Shown here piece after piece: positions 17,672 through 26,438 of a DNA stretch of 64,000 nucleotides. The notes below the pieces were generated by a model. The model saw only the letters and a list, made by a program, of their open reading frames with translations, ran no database searches and was not told where the DNA came from. The first letter of the stretch is position 1, and each line of letters starts with the position of its first letter. Origin of the DNA: Iodidimonas nitroreducens. GTDB taxonomy: Bacteria; Pseudomonadota; Alphaproteobacteria; Sphingomonadales; Rhodothalassiaceae. The position numbers and the translations under genes are program-made. The stretch lies in the NCBI RefSeq assembly GCF_008579165.1, contig NZ_BKCN01000010.1, one strand, 5' to 3'.

Positions 17672-18380
17672 GATGCCACCATGGCCTCGGCCTCGATGAA
17701 GCGGCCCTTGTCCAGATGCAGGATACGGCGGGCATAGCGGGCGGCTTCGGGATCATGGGTGACCATGATGATGGTTTTGCCGAAATCCCGGTTCAGCATT
17801 TGCAGCATGGATAAAATCTCATCGGCGGTTTCGCGGTCCAGATCGCCGGTTGGCTCATCGCATAATAAAAAAGCGGGGTCGGAAACGATGGCCCGGGCAA
17901 TCGCCACCCTTTGTTGTTGCCCGCCCGACATTTCCCTTGGGCTGTGTTTGGCGCGATCTTCCAGCCCCACGATTTTCAGGGCTGTCATCACATGATCCGG
18001 CGCGCCCGGCCCTTCAGATGGGTCAGCAACAAGGGCAGTTCCACATTGCGCGCGGCATTCAGCATGGGCATCAGATTGTAAAATTGAAAGATGAAGCCGA
18101 TATGCGCGCCCCGCCAACGCGAAAGGGCGCTTTCCCCCAACTGATCGATGCGGGTTTCATCGATGGTGATTGCGCCGCGATCAGGTCTATCCACACCACC
18201 CAAAAGATTGAGCAGGGTGGTTTTCCCCGAACCCGATGGCCCCATGATGGCAACGAAATCGCCGCGTGCGATGCTCAGATCAAGCTGATCGAAAATGGTG
18301 ATGACATGCCCCGCTTTTTCATAGGATTTGCTCACGGCATGCAGATTGATCAGGGGCTTTGCGGTCATGCTTGTGCTCAT
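17668..18380 (-). CDS. LolD/MacB-type ABC transporter ATPase, frameshifted
   Basis: 237 residues once repaired. Walker A GPSGSGKTT, Q-loop FIFQFYNLMP, signature MSGGQQQRVAIARAI, Walker B AFLLCDEPTGDLD and H-loop MVTHDP. The SGGQQQRVAIARA and DEPTGDLD wording is that of the MacB/LolD/FtsE subfamily that partners with FtsX-fold permeases. The frame breaks near 18000 (between THLKGRAR and DHVMTALKIVGL). 713 nt plus one base is 238 codons. ATGA overlap with the adaptor gene upstream supports the start at 18380. Confidence 0.88.
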
Positions 18381-19459
18381 TTCTCTAAGGCCGGTTCGGT
18401 GTTCAAAAAGGCAACATTCACCGCCATATCGGGCAGGATACGCGGATCTTTCTCGCCAAGGCCGATTCGCACCCGCACGGTGGCACGATCCCGATTGGCG
18501 GTGGGGATGATGGCGATCACCCGAGCCTTGATCACCCAATCGGGATAGGCATCGAGCCGGGCTTTTACCGGCTGACCGGGGCTGACAAGGCCAATGAAGC
18601 TTTCATTCACATCCACCTCGATTTCAAGGCTATCCATATCAACGATGGTGCAGATCCCTGTGCGGGTAAAGCCGCCGCCCGCCGAGCCGGGGGCGATGAT
18701 CTCGCCCGGCTGGGCATTTTTATCGATCACCACCCCGGAAAAGGGGGCCAGCACCAGATGATCGCGCACCCGTTCTTCGGCGCGCTGTGCCTGCAGGCGG
18801 GCGATTTCAAGATCGGCCTCGGCCCGGGCGAGATCTGCGGTCAGGGCCTCCACCGCTGCTTTGGCCTGCGTAAAAGAGGCCTCGCTTGAAAACATGGCCT
18901 CGCTTAATTGCGAAACCCGCACCAGAACCCGCTTGGCTTCCGCAAGATTGGCCGTGGTGGCATCCAAAGTGGCCCGGGCGGCAATCATCTGTGCCTTCGC
19001 CAAAGACAGATCGATCTGCGCCAAAGCATCATCAAGGCGGGCCACCAATTGTCCTTCTTTTACGGACATGCCTTCTTCCACCAGAATATCGGTGAGTCGG
19101 CCGGTGATTTCGGCTGAAACGGTGGCGATGCGCCGCGCCGTGATATAGCCCGATGCATTGAGAATCTCATCACCCTTTGCGGCTTTCGGCTGTTGGGGCG
19201 AAGGGGCTGAAACAGGCGAAGCGCTGGATGGGCTATCGGCTTCAGCTAAGCTTGGTGATGGCCTTTGGGCCGCGGTTTGAGGGGGTTTTGCGGCGAAATC
19301 AAAAGCCCAAAACGCCACCGCCCCTCCTAAAGCCAGCACAAAAAGCAAAAGGAGGATCGCCCCCATGCTGCCCCGCTTTGAAGCCGGGGCAGAGGGTGCC
19401 TGCTTTTGGCTGCGATCGATCGACAGGCTATCGAGCAGGGCTTTCTTGTCGTCCATCAC
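18377..19459 (-). CDS. Periplasmic adaptor (HlyD/MacA-type membrane fusion protein)
   Basis: 360 residues. A basic cytoplasmic N terminus, one membrane anchor (GAILLLLFVLALGGAVAFWAF, about 32-52), a Ser/Pro/Ala-rich linker, half a lipoyl domain (GRLTDILVEEGMSVKEGQLVARLDD), a long coiled-coil hairpin (about 140-225), then the second lipoyl half (LAPFSGVVIDKNAQPGEII) and a beta-barrel domain. It bridges the inner-membrane permeases to an outer-membrane channel, which is not encoded here. It is the first gene of the four-gene exporter operon. Confidence 0.9.
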   Translation of the reverse strand: MMDDKKALLDSLSIDRSQKQAPSAPASKRGSMGAILLLLFVLALGGAVAFWAFDFAAKPPQTAAQRPSPSLAEADSPSSASPVSAPSPQQPKAAKGDEILNASGYITARRIATVSAEITGRLTDILVEEGMSVKEGQLVARLDDALAQIDLSLAKAQMIAARATLDATTANLAEAKRVLVRVSQLSEAMFSSEASFTQAKAAVEALTADLARAEADLEIARLQAQRAEERVRDHLVLAPFSGVVIDKNAQPGEIIAPGSAGGGFTRTGICTIVDMDSLEIEVDVNESFIGLVSPGQPVKARLDAYPDWVIKARVIAIIPTANRDRATVRVRIGLGEKDPRILPDMAVNVAFLNTEPALEK

Positions 19460-19505
19460 GATCTCCGGTCAGGGATTTGGGCAAACCCATCAGGGGCCAT
19501 GCTTC

Positions 19506-20492
19506 TTATTCGTCGGAAATCTGCAAAAGGATTTTTCCCTTATGCAGGCTGCTATCCATCAGCCGATGGGCAAGGGCGGCTTCTTCGAGCGGAAAGATGC
19601 TATCGATCATCGGGCGAAAGCGGCCTGCCTCGATCAGGGGCCAAACCAGTTCTTCGACCGATTGCGCCAGGGCCGCCTTGAAAGCCAAAGGCCGGGCCCG
19701 CAGGGTCGAGCCGGTGAGGGTGAGGCGTTTCAGCATGATCGGGGCAAGGCTGAGGGTGGTTTCAGGGCCCTTTAAAAAAGCGATGGTGACATGGCGGCCA
19801 TTCTCGGCCAGACATTGCAGATTGCGCGGCAGATAATCCCCCCCCACCATATCCAGCACCACATCCACCCCGCGCTTATGCGTGATGGCAAGGGTCGCCG
19901 CCACAAAATCCTCATCATGATAATTGATCGCCGCATCGGCCCCCAGATCGCGGCAGAAGCGGCATTTCTCATCGCTGCCGGCGGTGGTGATCACATGGGC
20001 ATCAAAGGCTTTCGCCAATTGGATGGCGGTGGAGCCGATGCCCGATGATCCCCCATGCACCAAAAGCCATTCCCCATGATCGAGACCGCCGCGCTCAAAC
20101 ACATTCGACCAGACGGTGAACACCGTTTCCGGCAGGCCTGCGGCATGGGCAAGGGGCAGGCTTTTGGGGGCGGGGAGCAGGGTTTCAACCGGTGCTGCGC
20201 AATATTCGGCATAGCCCCCGCCGGTGACCAAAGCACAGACCCTATCGCCAATGGCCCAGCCCTTCACAGCGGCCCCCAAAGCCGCAATGGTGCCGGAAAT
20301 TTCAAGGCCGGGAATATCCGATGCGCCGGGGGGTGGGGGATAGCGGCCTTCTCTTTGTATCACATCCGGGCGATTGATCCCGGCGGCCACCACCTTGATC
20401 AGCACTTCGCCCGGCCCGGGCGCAGGATCGGGGCGCTGGCATAAGCGCAGCACATCCGGCCCGCCAAATTTCGATATTTCAATGGCCTTCAT
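19506..20492 (-). CDS. NAD(P)H-quinone oxidoreductase, PIG3/Zta1-like
   Basis: 328 residues of the zinc-free medium-chain reductase fold. N-terminal MKAIEISKFGGPDVLRL, substrate part AAGINRPDVIQREGRYPPPP, and nucleotide-binding LLVHGGSSGIGSTAIQLAK followed by VITTAGSDEKC. The RxGxYPPPPG motif and absence of zinc-ligand Cys residues place it with the PIG3 group, which reduces quinones with NADPH. It lies 46 nt upstream of the exporter operon and may be its first gene. A divergent promoter region separates it from DUF1192. Confidence 0.9.
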   Translation of the reverse strand: MKAIEISKFGGPDVLRLCQRPDPAPGPGEVLIKVVAAGINRPDVIQREGRYPPPPGASDIPGLEISGTIAALGAAVKGWAIGDRVCALVTGGGYAEYCAAPVETLLPAPKSLPLAHAAGLPETVFTVWSNVFERGGLDHGEWLLVHGGSSGIGSTAIQLAKAFDAHVITTAGSDEKCRFCRDLGADAAINYHDEDFVAATLAITHKRGVDVVLDMVGGDYLPRNLQCLAENGRHVTIAFLKGPETTLSLAPIMLKRLTLTGSTLRARPLAFKAALAQSVEELVWPLIEAGRFRPMIDSIFPLEEAALAHRLMDSSLHKGKILLQISDE

Positions 20493-20607
20493 CGCCTGTC
20501 CCCCTGTTCGATTTATGATGAGTGTGACCTGTCATTGTGGCTTAATCAATCCGTGAAGACCATTCCCTGCCATTATCCCCTCAATGGCCAGGACCAAGGA
20601 GAGATGC

Positions 20608-20805
20608 ATGTTTCATGATGAACCGGCCAAACCCGCCATGCCCCCCCTCGATGCGCTGGAGCGCGAGGATCTCGACCGCCATTCCCTTACCGAATTGATC
20701 GAGCGCATCGCCCGCCTTGATGCCGAAATCGACCGCACAAAAAAGCTTCATGCCGCCAAAGCCGCCAGCAAAGCCGCAGCCGATGCCCTGTTTGGAAAAG
20801 GCTGA
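20608..20805 (+). CDS. DUF1192 small protein
   Basis: 65 residues: a Pro-rich start (PAKPAMPPLDALEREDLDRHS), then a single charged helix with LTELIERIARLDAEIDRTKK, then an Ala/Lys tail. This is the DUF1192 pattern, common upstream of DUF1465 genes in alphaproteobacteria. No function is established. ATG 20608 follows AAGGAGAG; the ATG at 20584 lacks an RBS. Confidence 0.85.
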   Translation: MFHDEPAKPAMPPLDALEREDLDRHSLTELIERIARLDAEIDRTKKLHAAKAASKAAADALFGKG

Positions 20806-20923
20806 GATGGCTGAGAAGGGGACAGCCCCTCGCCAATCAATCGGGAGGAATTTTGAAGATCGACGAAAGCTTGCTATACTCAGATCGGGCTGATCCATCC
20901 GCAGCATAGATAAAGGCCAAGGG

Positions 20924-21454
20924 ATGCGCGAAACCAAAGCCACCGCACCGGATCATGTCATCCCGTTCACACATGGGGTTGATGGCCTTTATTCTGACGC
21001 TATGGCTCTGGCTTATGAAATGCGGGCCTGCCTATCAGATCGCCGGGCTTTGGGATGGTCAAAGGATGGGCCCGGTGATTGGTCCCTTGATGCTGAAAAG
21101 GTCTATTGCGTGGAAACCATGCGCATTTCCACCCGGATTCTCCATGTGATTGCCTGGGCGATGGGGCGCAAAGCGGTGGCTGTGGGCGATCTCAGCGCCC
21201 AGCAGGCAAAAGCGCCGGAATGGCGCTTGGGGGATCGCGCGCTGTGCCTTGCCCATCCCGATCAGCAGCCGGATATGCAGCTGTTTTTATTGTGCCAGCC
21301 TTTTGATGGCCTGTGGTGGCGGAGCGATGCCCTTTATCGCCGGGCGCTGCGCCTGCAAAAGATGCTGCTTTCGGATGAAGCAGCCCATGCCGCACAGGCG
21401 ATGCCGTCTGCGCCACGGCGCTCATCACCTGCGGTTATCAGCTTGCCCTTTTAA
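20924..21454 (+). CDS. rcdA: DUF1465 protein, RcdA-like regulator of CtrA degradation
   Basis: 176 residues, all helical: YSDAMALAYEMRACL, VYCVETMRISTRILHVIAWAMGRKAV and DALYRRALRLQKMLL. The pattern matches DUF1465, the family of Caulobacter RcdA, a ClpXP adaptor for CtrA. Gene order with DUF1192 and rpmE is the usual one. The name rests on family membership; adaptor activity in this organism is inferred. Confidence 0.75.
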   Translation: MRETKATAPDHVIPFTHGVDGLYSDAMALAYEMRACLSDRRALGWSKDGPGDWSLDAEKVYCVETMRISTRILHVIAWAMGRKAVAVGDLSAQQAKAPEWRLGDRALCLAHPDQQPDMQLFLLCQPFDGLWWRSDALYRRALRLQKMLLSDEAAHAAQAMPSAPRRSSPAVISLPF

Positions 21455-21567
21455 AGAAAAGCCCCACGCAAAACAGCGCCAGTGCTTAAAGCACCAGCGC
21501 AGTTTGATCGGTTCTTTGCTTTTTAGGCCGCTGCTGATCGCATAAAGCCGCAACGGATAAAAAAGCC

Positions 21568-21795
21568 TTATTTCTTGAGCTTGAAGGCACCGAAGCGTTT
21601 TTGGAACCGCGCAACCTGGCCACCCCTGTCCATCAGGCGCTGCGCGCCCCCGGTCCAGGCCGGATGGGACGTGGGATCGATTTCCAGCGTCAGGCTATCG
21701 CCTTCGGCTCCCCAGGTCGAGCGGGTCATGAATTCGGTACCGTCCGTCATGACCACTTTGATCATGTGGTAATCAGGATGAATGTCTTTTTGCAT
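21568..21795 (-). CDS. rpmE: 50S ribosomal protein L31
   Basis: 75 residues (MQKDIHPDYHMIKVVMTDGT, ending FGAFKLKK). The DPTSHPAWTGGAQRLMDRGGQ stretch is typical of alphaproteobacterial L31. It has no CxxC pairs, so it is the zinc-free (C-minus) form. ATG 21795 follows GGAGAGG; the frame is open further upstream but without family similarity. Divergent from the ABC exporter gene. Confidence 0.93.
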   Translation of the reverse strand: MQKDIHPDYHMIKVVMTDGTEFMTRSTWGAEGDSLTLEIDPTSHPAWTGGAQRLMDRGGQVARFQKRFGAFKLKK

Positions 21796-21983
21796 GGCCC
21801 TCTCCGAAAATCTGAAGCGCGGTCTATAGCTTGCCCCAGCCCTGATTGCAAGACCCGTGGCAGCGACATTTGACCCCAAAAGCGTCGATAAGGCAGATTG
21901 TTCGCGCGCATCTGCGCTGCTATAGCCTCAATCTACAGAAACCGGAAAGGGAATAAAGCCCTGATGATCGGATCGACCAACTC

Positions 21984-23933
21984 ATGAACGCCGCCGCACC
22001 AGAACAAAATGAACATAACGGACAGGCTGAATTGCCCGGGTCCAAATCCGATGGGTCCAAATCCGATGGGTCCAAATCCGATGCAGATGGCCGGTTGAAA
22101 GGATTGGCGGGTTTGGCACGGCTGAAGCTGGTGGTGAGCTATGTGCTGCGTTATAAAAAGCTGGCGGCCATGGCTTTGTTATCTTTGTCCATTGCGGCAG
22201 CGGCCAATCTGGCGGTGATCGGGGCTTTGCAGCCGGTGATCGATAAAGGGTTCAATGCCGATGATCCGGCGGCGATTGATCGGTCTTTCGCCATTTTATT
22301 CGGGATCGTGGTGATTCTCGCCCTGGCGGCCTCGGCGCGGGCCTATTTCGTGACCCTTTTGGGGGAACGGGTGGTGGCGGATCTGCGCCGGGCTGCCCAT
22401 GCCCGGGTGGTCTCCCTTCATCCGTCGTTTTTTGAAGATAATCGTCCCAGTGAAATCGTTTCGCGACTCACTGCCGATGCCGGGGTGATCCAGCAGGTGG
22501 TCAGCACCTCGGTCTCTATCGCTTTGCGCAATAGCGCCCTGTTTATTGGCGGGCTGAGCATGATGGTGATCTATAATCCCGGCCTGATGGCGATCATCAC
22601 AATGGCCATTCCCCTTATCATCGCGCCGATTCTTTATCTGGGGCGAAAGGTGCGGGCCTTGTCGCGATCGAGCCAGGATCGCATCGCCGATGTGGCCACC
22701 ATGGCCACTGAAAGTCTCGGCGCGATCCAGGTTGTGCAGGCTTTCACCCGCGAAGGGACCGAGAAAACCCGCTTTCGCGATGCCGTGGAGCGGGCCTATG
22801 AAACGGCCCAGCGGCGAATCATGGCGCGGTCGGTTCTGGCGGGGGTGGTGATCTTTCTGATTTCCGCAGCCATCACCTTTATTTTATGGCAGGGCGCGCA
22901 CGAAGTGGTGGCGGGCCACATGACCGGCGGCGAAATGGCCGCCTTTGTGGGCTATGCGATCATGGCCGCCGCTGCTGCCGGGGCCGTGGTCGAGGTTTAT
23001 AGCGATTTGCAGCGCGCCGCAGGCGCCGCAGGCCGCTTGGGTGAATTGCTCGAAGCGCGCTCGGCGATCACCGTGCCAGACAATCCTATCGCTTTGCCCC
23101 ATCCCCTGAAGGGGCGCTTTGCTTTTGAAAATGTTTCTTTCTTTTATCCCTCGAAACCCGCCATTGCAGCCTTGCAAGAGATCAGCTTCGTGGTGGAGCC
23201 GGGGCAAACAGTGGCTTTGGTTGGCCCTTCGGGGGCGGGGAAATCAACCATCCTGCAATTATTGATGCGGTTTTTTGATCCGCAATCGGGGCGGGTTCTG
23301 CTCGATGATGTGGATATCAGCCAAACCGATCCGGTGGAATTGCGGCAGCATCTGGCTATCGTGCCCCAAGATACGGTGATTTTTGCCGATACGGTGCGGG
23401 AAAATATCCGCTATGGCCGGATCGATGCCGATGACGCGGCGGTCGAGGCTGCCGCCATGGCCGCCATGGCCGATGGCTTTATCAAGGATTTACCCGGTGG
23501 CTATGAAAGCTGGCTGGGAGAGCGCGGGGTGCGGCTTTCCGGCGGCCAGCGCCAAAGGCTGGCGATTGCCCGGGCGATCTTGCGTGATGCCCCGATTTTA
23601 TTGCTCGATGAAGCGACCAGCGCCCTTGATGCCGAAGCCGAACGCACGGTGCAGGGGGCTTTGGAACATCTGATGCAGGGCCGCACCAGCCTTGTGATTG
23701 CCCATCGGCTGTCCACGGTTTTGAAGGCGGATCGCATTCTGGTGATGGATGAAGGCAGGCTGATTGCCAGCGGCACCCATGCCGAGCTTTTGGCGAGCAA
23801 TCCCCTTTATGCCCGCCTGGCAAAGCTGCAATTCGATCTGGAGAAAACAGAGCCGCCAGAAACAGGGCCAGAGGAAACAGGGGCTCGCCCCTTGTCGTCC
23901 GAGGGCCAGACCCTTGGCCTCAACGCTGGGTAA
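21984..23933 (+). CDS. ABC exporter, fused membrane and ATPase domains (MsbA-like)
   Basis: 649 residues. An unusual N-terminal polar tail holds a GSKSD repeat (residues ~19-33). The six-helix exporter domain runs about 55-350, and the ATPase domain from about 370 has GPSGAGKSTI, VPQDTVIFADTVRENIRYG, LSGGQRQRLAIARAI and LLLDEATSALD. The family includes MsbA and other lipid or drug flippases; it acts as a homodimer in the inner membrane. Its last 14 nt overlap the end of the convergent stator gene. No clear ribosome site precedes ATG 21984. Confidence 0.9.
   Translation: MNAAAPEQNEHNGQAELPGSKSDGSKSDGSKSDADGRLKGLAGLARLKLVVSYVLRYKKLAAMALLSLSIAAAANLAVIGALQPVIDKGFNADDPAAIDRSFAILFGIVVILALAASARAYFVTLLGERVVADLRRAAHARVVSLHPSFFEDNRPSEIVSRLTADAGVIQQVVSTSVSIALRNSALFIGGLSMMVIYNPGLMAIITMAIPLIIAPILYLGRKVRALSRSSQDRIADVATMATESLGAIQVVQAFTREGTEKTRFRDAVERAYETAQRRIMARSVLAGVVIFLISAAITFILWQGAHEVVAGHMTGGEMAAFVGYAIMAAAAAGAVVEVYSDLQRAAGAAGRLGELLEARSAITVPDNPIALPHPLKGRFAFENVSFFYPSKPAIAALQEISFVVEPGQTVALVGPSGAGKSTILQLLMRFFDPQSGRVLLDDVDISQTDPVELRQHLAIVPQDTVIFADTVRENIRYGRIDADDAAVEAAAMAAMADGFIKDLPGGYESWLGERGVRLSGGQRQRLAIARAILRDAPILLLDEATSALDAEAERTVQGALEHLMQGRTSLVIAHRLSTVLKADRILVMDEGRLIASGTHAELLASNPLYARLAKLQFDLEKTEPPETGPEETGARPLSSEGQTLGLNAG
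22038..22082 (+). repeat. 15-bp tandem repeat, three units, inside the ABC exporter gene
   Basis: The unit gggtccaaatccgat occurs three times head to tail with no mismatch. It encodes Gly-Ser-Lys-Ser-Asp three times in the cytoplasmic tail. Unit length is a multiple of three, so copy-number change keeps the reading frame. Confidence 0.9.
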
Positions 23934-25014
23934 AGCGCATTTCGATCCGGCGATTGCGGCGCAGGTCTTCGGCGTTGTCGCCGCTTGCGATGGGCTGATA
24001 TTCGCCAAAGCCCGCTGCCGCCAGGCGATGGGGGGGCACGCCTTCGCTGATCAAAAATTGCACCACGGAAATCGCCCGGGCTGCTGAAAGCTCCCAATTA
24101 TTGGCGAATTGCGCGGTTTGGATGGGCACCTTGTCGGTATGGCCATCCACCCGCAAAATCCAATCGATATCGCCCGGAATATCACGGCCAATGGCCAAAA
24201 GGGTTTGGGCCACCTGCCGCATCTGGGTGCGTCCTTCAAAGCCCAAAGCCGCACTGCCCGAAGCAAAGAGCAATTCCGATTGAAAAATGAAGCGATCCCC
24301 TTCGATGCGAATATCCTGCCTTTGCCCCAAAACCGCGCGCAGGCGGCCAAAAAATTCCGATCGATAGCCCGCCAATTCCTCAACTTTCGAGGCCAGCGCC
24401 ACATTCAGCCGCCGCCCCAGATCAACGATGGTGGCTTTTTGCTGTTCATCCCGCTTTTCCGAGGCATCAAGGGCGGCTTCAAGGCGCGCAAGCTGCTGCT
24501 TTAAGGCGATCAGGCTGGCTTCTAAATCCGCCACCTGCCGCCGGGCTTGGGCCGACAGCTCTTTTTCCTGCCGCAGCGCTGTGGTGCGCTCGTCATAGCG
24601 ATTTTGCAATTCAGCCAGATCGGCGCCCCGGGTTTTAGCTTCATTTTGGGCGGCTTCAAGCTTGCTACGGGTGTTTTCCAAGGTGGATTGGGCAGCGCTG
24701 AGCTGATCATCAAGATCATCGCGTTCGCTGCGGATGCTTTGCAGGCTGGCGGAAAGCTGGTTCAAATCATTGCGCAAATCGCGGTTCGTGCTGCGTTCCA
24801 GATCCAGAAGCTGGCCCAGTTCCGCCACCTGATCGCGCAGTTGGGCCAAAGCTTCATCCCGCCCCGAAAGGGCCGCGCCCATGAAAAATTGCGCCAGGGC
24901 AAAGATCGATAATAAAAACACCAGAACCAGCAGCAGCGTGGATAAAGCATCCACAAAGCCCGGCCAGATATCATCGCCCCCCTCCTGGCGGCGGCGTCTG
25001 TGGCTGAGGCTCAT
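23920..25014 (-). CDS. MotB-like protein: single membrane helix, long coiled coil, OmpA peptidoglycan-binding domain
   Basis: 364 residues. Residues 17-47 (WPGFVDALSTLLLVLVFLLS) are a MotB-type helix with a buried Asp (D22) where MotB and ExbD carry their ion-binding Asp. A heptad-rich coiled coil of ~160 residues follows (about 60-220). The C-terminal OmpA-like domain has LFASGSAALGFEG, LRVDGHTDKVPI, NWELSAARAISVVQFLI and the RRNRRIEMRF end. The long periplasmic stalk is unusual for a stator subunit. The gene overlaps its MotA-like partner (ATGA). Confidence 0.85.
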   Translation of the reverse strand: MSLSHRRRRQEGGDDIWPGFVDALSTLLLVLVFLLSIFALAQFFMGAALSGRDEALAQLRDQVAELGQLLDLERSTNRDLRNDLNQLSASLQSIRSERDDLDDQLSAAQSTLENTRSKLEAAQNEAKTRGADLAELQNRYDERTTALRQEKELSAQARRQVADLEASLIALKQQLARLEAALDASEKRDEQQKATIVDLGRRLNVALASKVEELAGYRSEFFGRLRAVLGQRQDIRIEGDRFIFQSELLFASGSAALGFEGRTQMRQVAQTLLAIGRDIPGDIDWILRVDGHTDKVPIQTAQFANNWELSAARAISVVQFLISEGVPPHRLAAAGFGEYQPIASGDNAEDLRRNRRIEMRFTQR

Positions 25015-26228
25015 GGGGCCTTGTCTCCCCCCTCGCTGCGGCCAGAGGGACCAGAGGAGCTTGTGGGCGTCTTGCGTTCCAAGGCGGTGGCAAGGGTGCG
25101 GGCCAGCAATTTGATTTCCGAGCGCAAAAGCTCGGCGCTTTTATTGCCGCTGCGGGATTGATCTTCCAAAAGCTGGCGGATGCCCACATCGATATTGCGC
25201 AGATGGGTTTTTGATGCGTCGTCAAGACCTGCGGGCTGATCAAGGGATTGATCGGCCAAACGCTCCAGGGTGCGTTGGGTTTGGGTTTGGGCATCGGTCA
25301 GCCGCTTGGTCATCACCTGATCGGCACGCATCTGATCGGTCAGGGCCGCCAGCCCTTCGGACAGGCGCATCAGGGCGGCATTGCCATCATTGCGGGCGGT
25401 TTCCGATTGCTCCATGGTGCGGCGCAATTGATCGATGCTGTCGGCGGTTTGTTCCAAAAGGGCGCTGAGATAAGAGCCCGCCGATGGCCCGGCTTCATCC
25501 TCATCCGTGCTGGGGCCGCTTTGCAGCCCCCCGCGTGAAATGCGGGCCACGGTGGAAAGCCAATCTTCCAGATCATTATAAAAGCGGTTCTGGGCCTGCC
25601 CTGCCTGCAAATCGAGAAAGCCCAAAATCACCGATCCCGCCAGCCCGAACAGGGATGAGGAAAAGGCGATGGCCATGCCGCTCAAGGGATCCTGCAGGCC
25701 GCGCTTCAGGGCATCAAACATCAGATTGAGATCGGTGGTATCGACACTGAGGCTTTGAATCGTATTGCCAATGGCGGCCAGAACCGCCAACAGGCCCCAG
25801 AAGGTGCCCAAAAGGCCGAGAAAAATCAAAAGCCGGGTGAGATAGCGGGAAATTTCGCGGCTTTCATCCAGCCGCGCCGCGACCCCATCGAGAAGGGTGC
25901 GCATGGAAAGGGCGGTCATCTGCACCGGGCGGCCATCCGCCTGTTCGCCGATCATCGCGGCCAGCGGCCCCAGCAATTGCGGGCTGCGCTGGGGCAGGGG
26001 GCCGCCACCCCGGCGATAGGCGCGGAGCCAATCTCCTTCGGGTTTTAAGATCAGCACCTGACGAAAGCTGTAGAGAATGCCGATCAGCAAAACCACGCCA
26101 ATGATGCCGTTCAACAGGGGATTAGCCAAAAAGGCTTCGCTCAATTGCCGCACGAGAAGGGCAATCATCACAGCCACCGCCAGAATGAAGATAATCATGC
26201 GGTTCAAAAAGCGTTTTTGTCCGTTCAT
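25011..26228 (-). CDS. MotA/TolQ/ExbB-like channel protein with long C-terminal tail
   Basis: 405 residues. Two N-terminal helices (MIIFILAVAVMIALLV, PLLNGIIGVVLLIGILYSF) and a MotA-type helix pair (LLIFLGLLGTFWGLLAVLAAI about 137-157; GMAIAFSSSLFGLAGSVILGF about 187-207). A ~190-residue polar helical tail follows (about 215-405). With the next gene it makes a plausible ion-driven stator complex. The usual flagellar MotA regions for FliG contact are not seen, and no flagellar genes are nearby. Confidence 0.82.
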   Translation of the reverse strand: MNGQKRFLNRMIIFILAVAVMIALLVRQLSEAFLANPLLNGIIGVVLLIGILYSFRQVLILKPEGDWLRAYRRGGGPLPQRSPQLLGPLAAMIGEQADGRPVQMTALSMRTLLDGVAARLDESREISRYLTRLLIFLGLLGTFWGLLAVLAAIGNTIQSLSVDTTDLNLMFDALKRGLQDPLSGMAIAFSSSLFGLAGSVILGFLDLQAGQAQNRFYNDLEDWLSTVARISRGGLQSGPSTDEDEAGPSAGSYLSALLEQTADSIDQLRRTMEQSETARNDGNAALMRLSEGLAALTDQMRADQVMTKRLTDAQTQTQRTLERLADQSLDQPAGLDDASKTHLRNIDVGIRQLLEDQSRSGNKSAELLRSEIKLLARTLATALERKTPTSSSGPSGRSEGGDKAP

Positions 26229-26438
26229 AGCGGCCCTTTATCCCGTGCTGTGCCTTTGCGGCGATCATTCAATCGGTTTGACAGCCTCTCACCGGTCCTT
26301 GGTATCATGCCCTTGAAAAGGGGCGCGCGGCAAGGCCCACGGCATTGTTCCACAACAGGGGAATATCAGCAACCAGCGCCATAAGTGCCAGAGAAATGCG
26401 GACCGGCTTCAGGGCCGGGACGATTGAGGCCCAATGTT

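Noticed and set aside
23920..26228. Zorya-type antiphage system (ZorA/ZorB-like pair)
   Set aside because: The domain plan resembles ZorAB, but no ZorC, ZorD or ZorE gene lies nearby. The neighbours are efp, suhB and an ABC exporter, which is a housekeeping setting.
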